Source of the DNA: an uncultured Eubacteriales bacterium
Lineage (GTDB): Bacteria; Bacillota; Clostridia; Oscillospirales; Acutalibacteraceae
DNA length: 17,388 bases
Direction of reading: 5' to 3'
Assembly: GCA_948762645.1 (NCBI GenBank)
Contig: CAQBRY010000033.1
Span: 1-17,388 of the forward strand
Shown: positions 15,208-17,388 of the stretch, piece after piece
Numbering within the stretch: position 1 is the stretch's first letter
Layout: every line of letters begins with the position of its first letter
Made by a program: the position numbers and the translations under genes
The notes under the pieces: generated by a model
Told to the model about the DNA's origin: nothing
What the model saw: the letters and a program-made list of their open reading frames with translations, nothing else
The model's database searches: none

Positions 15208-16206
15208 TTGAATAAAAAATTAATTTCTATAATATTATCGGCTATAATTATGTCTTTTCCTCTTGTGGAAGCGATGAAACCTCATAATTCTTCTCCAAAT
15301 TCTGCTAAAAAGTTATTATTAAATTGTTTAATCGGTATACCATCGGGACTTGCATTGTTAGCTGCTATAAGGTTTGCGATTAATCATAATAACGACATTA
15401 GTGCAGATCGTCTCCCTGAATCGCAAGATAATGTTGCTCCAAATTCGGTTGCTTCTCTCCATAAAAGCACTAGTGTAAATCATCTACCTAAGTCGCAAAA
15501 TGATGCTGCTCCAGCTTCGGTTGCTTTTCGTTCCGCACGTACTCGGATAGATACTGGTTGTATTCAATATCAGAGGGAACAACATTGTGACATACATTAC
15601 TATGGCTGGGACAGTGACACTTCGGAAAATTTAGATCCTCTTAGTACTATTTCTTTACCTGATGTTATGGACTTGTTTAACTGTGCGAAGAAACCCTATA
15701 CAAAGTTGTCACAATTTTCACAATTAGACCCCTTAAAAAACGATAATTGGCAGCAGGTACATGAACTTGCGGTTCAGTGTCTCAATTCTAATCGCCCTAA
15801 AGCATATGAGTACGCTTCTATAACTGCTCAGTATCTTTATCTTATGCCTAAACATATTAAAGATATAGTGTCTTGCTTTATTCTTAGAGATTTTTCAGAT
15901 GCCTTTAGCGACCGCAGATTCGGTTCCTATAATCGGATTATCTTTTTTAATATCCATACCGGTGAAAGTGATTACGGCGAAAGTGATCGTCCTCTGATAT
16001 TTGACATAATAACCATGGATACTACCAATAATGAAGAACTTTCCAAACTAGATAACTTGGGCATACAATTTGAATGCGAACATGGTTTGTTTCCGGACAC
16101 GTATTTTGACATTGTGAAAATACCATTTAGAAATTCTTTACAGAAAAAAATTCTTGTAAGATATTTGCAAATTGGCCTCATAAATTATTATTCAGGTATT
16201 TTTTAA
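15208..16206 (+). CDS. Exported or membrane-anchored protein of unknown function with a 24-residue duplication
   Basis: I recognise no family. The start is TTG at 15208, 7 bases after GGAGG. The 332-residue product begins with a signal-peptide-like segment (KKLISIILSAIIMSFPLVEA, possible cleavage near residue 22) and a second hydrophobic segment (about 36-57: LLLNCLIGIPSGLALLAAIR). A polar linker follows with a 24-residue duplication (HLPKSQNDAAPASVA resembles RLPESQDNVAPNSVA). The rest (about residues 112-332) looks globular, with scattered cysteines (GCIQYQREQHCDIHYYGW, FNCAKKPY, FECEHG) and aromatic residues. Two early hydrophobic stretches allow either secretion or anchoring. It sits between secA and yajC, genes of the export pathway, though this does not show a link. 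The strong promoter, export signal and lack of family suggest a lineage-specific surface or secreted protein. Confidence 0.7.
   Translation: MNKKLISIILSAIIMSFPLVEAMKPHNSSPNSAKKLLLNCLIGIPSGLALLAAIRFAINHNNDISADRLPESQDNVAPNSVASLHKSTSVNHLPKSQNDAAPASVAFRSARTRIDTGCIQYQREQHCDIHYYGWDSDTSENLDPLSTISLPDVMDLFNCAKKPYTKLSQFSQLDPLKNDNWQQVHELAVQCLNSNRPKAYEYASITAQYLYLMPKHIKDIVSCFILRDFSDAFSDRRFGSYNRIIFFNIHTGESDYGESDRPLIFDIITMDTTNNEELSKLDNLGIQFECEHGLFPDTYFDIVKIPFRNSLQKKILVRYLQIGLINYYSGIF
15412..15528 (+). repeat. Imperfect 45-base direct repeat, period 72 bases
   Basis: Bases 15412-15456 and 15484-15528 match at 36 of 45 positions, in the same reading frame and 72 bases (24 codons) apart. They encode LPESQDNVAPNSVAS and LPKSQNDAAPASVAF. 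The DNA-level likeness indicates a fairly recent in-frame duplication in the linker of the exported protein. Confidence 0.85.
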
Positions 16207-16238
16207 TAAGTTTTATTATGTAGTTTATATTTTTAATA

Positions 16239-16267
16239 TTGATAAAACCTCCAAAAAACTATATAAT
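16239..16267 (+). promoter_or_regulatory. Promoter of yajC
   Basis: TTGATA (16239-16244), a 17-base spacer and TATAAT (16262-16267), giving a predicted start near 16274 and a short leader of about 27 bases. The spacer contains the left arm of the inverted repeat that covers the yajC ribosome site. Confidence 0.7.
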
Positions 16268-16294
16268 ACATTTAGTATTAATATTTGGAGGTTT
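16245..16294 (+). promoter_or_regulatory. Inverted repeat enclosing the yajC ribosome binding site
   Basis: AAACCTCCAAA (16245-16255) is the exact reverse complement of TTTGGAGGTTT (16284-16294), which contains the GGAGG of yajC. Inside the 28-base loop a second perfect stem occurs: TAATAC (16264-16269) with GTATTA (16275-16280) around ATTTA. RNA read through from upstream could fold and hide the ribosome site. RNA started from the internal promoter would lack the left arm and leave it free. A terminator role for the upstream gene is possible but the following T tract is poor. Confidence 0.65.
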
Positions 16295-16300
16295 ATTATT

Positions 16301-16621
16301 GTGCCAGAACTTTTGCAAAATTTAGGTCCATCAGGACAAATGCTCATTACTGTTTTAATTTATGCAGTAATAATCGGTGGAATGTACTTAGTTTTACTTC
16401 GTCCGCAACAAAAAAAGAAAAAGCAAGAAGATGAAATGAGAAAAAGTATAGGAATAGGCGACGAAGTAATTACTATAGGAGGAATTATCGGTAAAATTAT
16501 AAGCATAAAAGATGATAATGACTCTATAGTTGTAGAAAGCGGAAGTAATAAAATAAGATTAAAACGCTGGGCTATATCAGGTCTTGCCTCTGATTCTAAA
16601 ATCAATCTTTCACAAAAATAA
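16301..16621 (+). CDS. yajC: Sec translocon accessory protein YajC
   Basis: A small single-pass membrane protein that associates with SecDF and SecYEG. The 106-residue product has a short outer segment, one transmembrane helix (about residues 13-33: MLITVLIYAVIIGGMYLVLL), the signature RPQQKKKKQEDEMRKSI, and the cytoplasmic beta domain GIGDEVITIGGIIGKIISIK. The start is GTG at 16301, 9 bases after GGAGG. The expected secD and secF partners do not follow; a TIGR04086-type membrane gene does. Its ribosome site lies in one arm of an 11-bp inverted repeat, and a hairpin terminator lies 31 bases beyond its stop. Confidence 0.95.
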   Translation: MPELLQNLGPSGQMLITVLIYAVIIGGMYLVLLRPQQKKKKQEDEMRKSIGIGDEVITIGGIIGKIISIKDDNDSIVVESGSNKIRLKRWAISGLASDSKINLSQK

Positions 16622-16652
16622 GAATAATGTCCATACTTTAGGAATATTATTA

Positions 16653-16688
16653 CCGCAGGGAAGCACTTTTCTTCCATGCGGATTTTTT
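16653..16688 (+). terminator. Rho-independent terminator after yajC
   Basis: CCGCAGGGAAG and CTTCCATGCGG form an 11-bp GC-containing stem with one mismatch around a CACTTTT loop, followed by ATTTTTTAT. It is a classic intrinsic terminator. It lies between yajC and the next gene, whose ribosome site begins only a few bases later. Confidence 0.85.
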
Positions 16689-16708
16689 ATAGAGAGGGAG
16701 TAAATAAA

Positions 16709-17101
16709 TTGAGTAGTAAAAATAAGTCCTTGAGTTTAAAATATATAAAACCTATTATTTTAGGATGTATAACCGGGGTATTCATAAATTTAATATTATT
16801 GTCGCTTTGTTCGTTTTTATTTTCTAAAAACGGCAATTTTCCTCTTGCAATCGTTGGACCTATTACAGTATGTATAATGGTTACAGGAGCCTTCGCAGGA
16901 GGATATATTTGTGCAAAAATATCCAAAAAAGATGGCATGATATATGGATTATCATGTGGGTTCATTATTTTTACTGTAATATTTTTTTCTGAAATAATAC
17001 TTATTGGTCAGTCTATTTCAACGATGGTATTAGTAAAGTTATTCTCTATATTACTTTCAAGTGCAGTAGGGGGAATAATAGGAGTAAACAAAGCAAAGTA
17101 A
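16709..17101 (+). CDS. TIGR04086-type four-helix membrane protein
   Basis: The 130-residue protein has four predicted transmembrane helices with short loops. The first carries YIKPIILGCITGVFINLILL, the second GPITVCIMVTGAFAGGYICA, followed by KISKKDGMIYGLSCGFIIF and a last helix ending SSAVGGIIGVNKAK. This layout and the 'GAFAGGYIcAKisKkdGmiyGlscG' core match the small uncharacterised membrane family annotated TIGR04086 (YrzE-like) in Firmicutes, which often follows yajC. No function is established. The start is TTG at 16709 with GAGGGAG upstream; an in-frame ATG at 16676 lies inside the yajC terminator stem and is rejected. It must be read through that terminator or from a promoter not seen. 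Confidence 0.8.
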   Translation: MSSKNKSLSLKYIKPIILGCITGVFINLILLSLCSFLFSKNGNFPLAIVGPITVCIMVTGAFAGGYICAKISKKDGMIYGLSCGFIIFTVIFFSEIILIGQSISTMVLVKLFSILLSSAVGGIIGVNKAK

Positions 17102-17141
17102 ATATAATGCTTAATTTTCTTAATAATAACTCCAAAACATG

Positions 17142-17170
17142 TTATCAATTTATATATTTTATGGTATAAT
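17142..17170 (+). promoter_or_regulatory. Extended -10 promoter of the symporter gene
   Basis: TG-G-TATAAT (TATAAT at 17165-17170) forms an extended -10. The -35 at a 17-base spacing is only TTATCA (17142-17147), which is weak but acceptable for an extended -10 promoter. The leader would be about 22 bases. Confidence 0.6.
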
Positions 17171-17198
17171 AATAATTTATATTTTGGAGGGATTTACT

Positions 17199-17388
17199 TT
17201 GTACGACATTAATTATATACTTTCACAAATAAATGACTTCTTATTTGGTCATATAATTGTAGGGCTACTAATTTTTTGCGGCATATATTTTTCATTTAGG
17301 ACAAAATTTGCACAATTAAGATTTTTTTCGGAATCTTTTAGATTACTTAGTGAAAAATCATCCGGAAATAAAACATCTGCATTCAGCG
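17199..17388 (+). CDS. Alanine/sodium symporter (AGCS family), N-terminal part
   Basis: A sodium-coupled importer of alanine or glycine in the cell membrane; only the first 63 codons lie in the window, which ends inside the gene. The visible part reads a short N-terminal helix (INDFLFGHIIVGLLIFCGIY), then FSFRTKFAQLRFFSESFRLL and SGNKTSAFS. This corresponds to the family's start 'lwg..li.lLl.tGiylt.rtgf.QlR.f.ea.rll....g.iS.FqA'. The start is TTG at 17199, 8 bases after GGAGG. It would use the sodium gradient that the decarboxylase pump (oadB) could help maintain, though the two are far apart and unlinked in transcription. Confidence 0.85.
   Translation, partial: MYDINYILSQINDFLFGHIIVGLLIFCGIYFSFRTKFAQLRFFSESFRLLSEKSSGNKTSAFS

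Noticed and set aside
16676..16708. Longer start for the TIGR04086-type gene at ATG 16676
   Set aside because: That ATG lies within the yajC terminator stem and has no ribosome site; TTG 16709 has GAGGGAG at proper spacing.

Overview
The window is strongly AT-rich DNA from a low-GC Firmicute, most likely a member of the Clostridia. The indicators are AGGAGG-type ribosome binding sites before most genes, an archaeal-type (type 3) prolyl-tRNA synthetase with a C-terminal zinc domain, a long-form hibernation factor, a Na+-pump decarboxylase beta subunit, and the pair yajC plus TIGR04086-type membrane protein. Start codons are unusual: at least seven of about twenty intact genes begin with TTG and one with GTG. 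Decayed phage genes and lineage-specific membrane or secreted proteins between housekeeping genes would fit a host-associated lineage, but that is an inference and no species is assigned.

Positions 1-1612 hold a decayed phage tail module: two plus-strand tail or tail-fibre reading frames broken by stops and frameshifts, with a minus-strand baseplate-like gene between them. The remnant abuts the 3' end of an intact tRNA-Pro(GGG) gene (minus strand), which has its own promoter and terminator; this suggests integration at the tRNA. Next is a two-gene minus-strand unit (2492-2680 and 1820-2470) for a small unknown protein and an unrecognised membrane protein with three 30-residue repeats, then a plus-strand M14 zinc carboxypeptidase.

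Positions 3724-10747 are a long minus-strand series. In transcription order these are rplM-rpsI (ribosomal proteins, clear promoter), rodA (wall polymerase), pth (peptidyl-tRNA hydrolase), a small membrane protein, oadB (Na+ pump), a GNAT acetyltransferase, a probable OadG-like subunit, proS and hpf (own promoter). They combine translation, wall synthesis and sodium-motive metabolism.

Positions 11049-17388 are on the plus strand: mtnN, secA, a 144-residue membrane-anchored zinc-ribbon-like protein, a 332-residue exported protein of unknown function with a near-consensus promoter, yajC, a TIGR04086-type membrane protein and the start of an alanine/sodium symporter. SecA and YajC both serve the Sec pathway. 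Two regulatory oddities stand out here. A Shine-Dalgarno-led ATG CCT TAG lies in frame ahead of the 144-residue gene, and an 11-bp inverted repeat covers the yajC ribosome binding site while its other arm sits in the spacer of the yajC promoter.

No complete novel defence or mobile system is evident. The best candidates for something undescribed are the repeat membrane protein unit near 1820-2680, the 332-residue exported protein, and the two translation-control arrangements.
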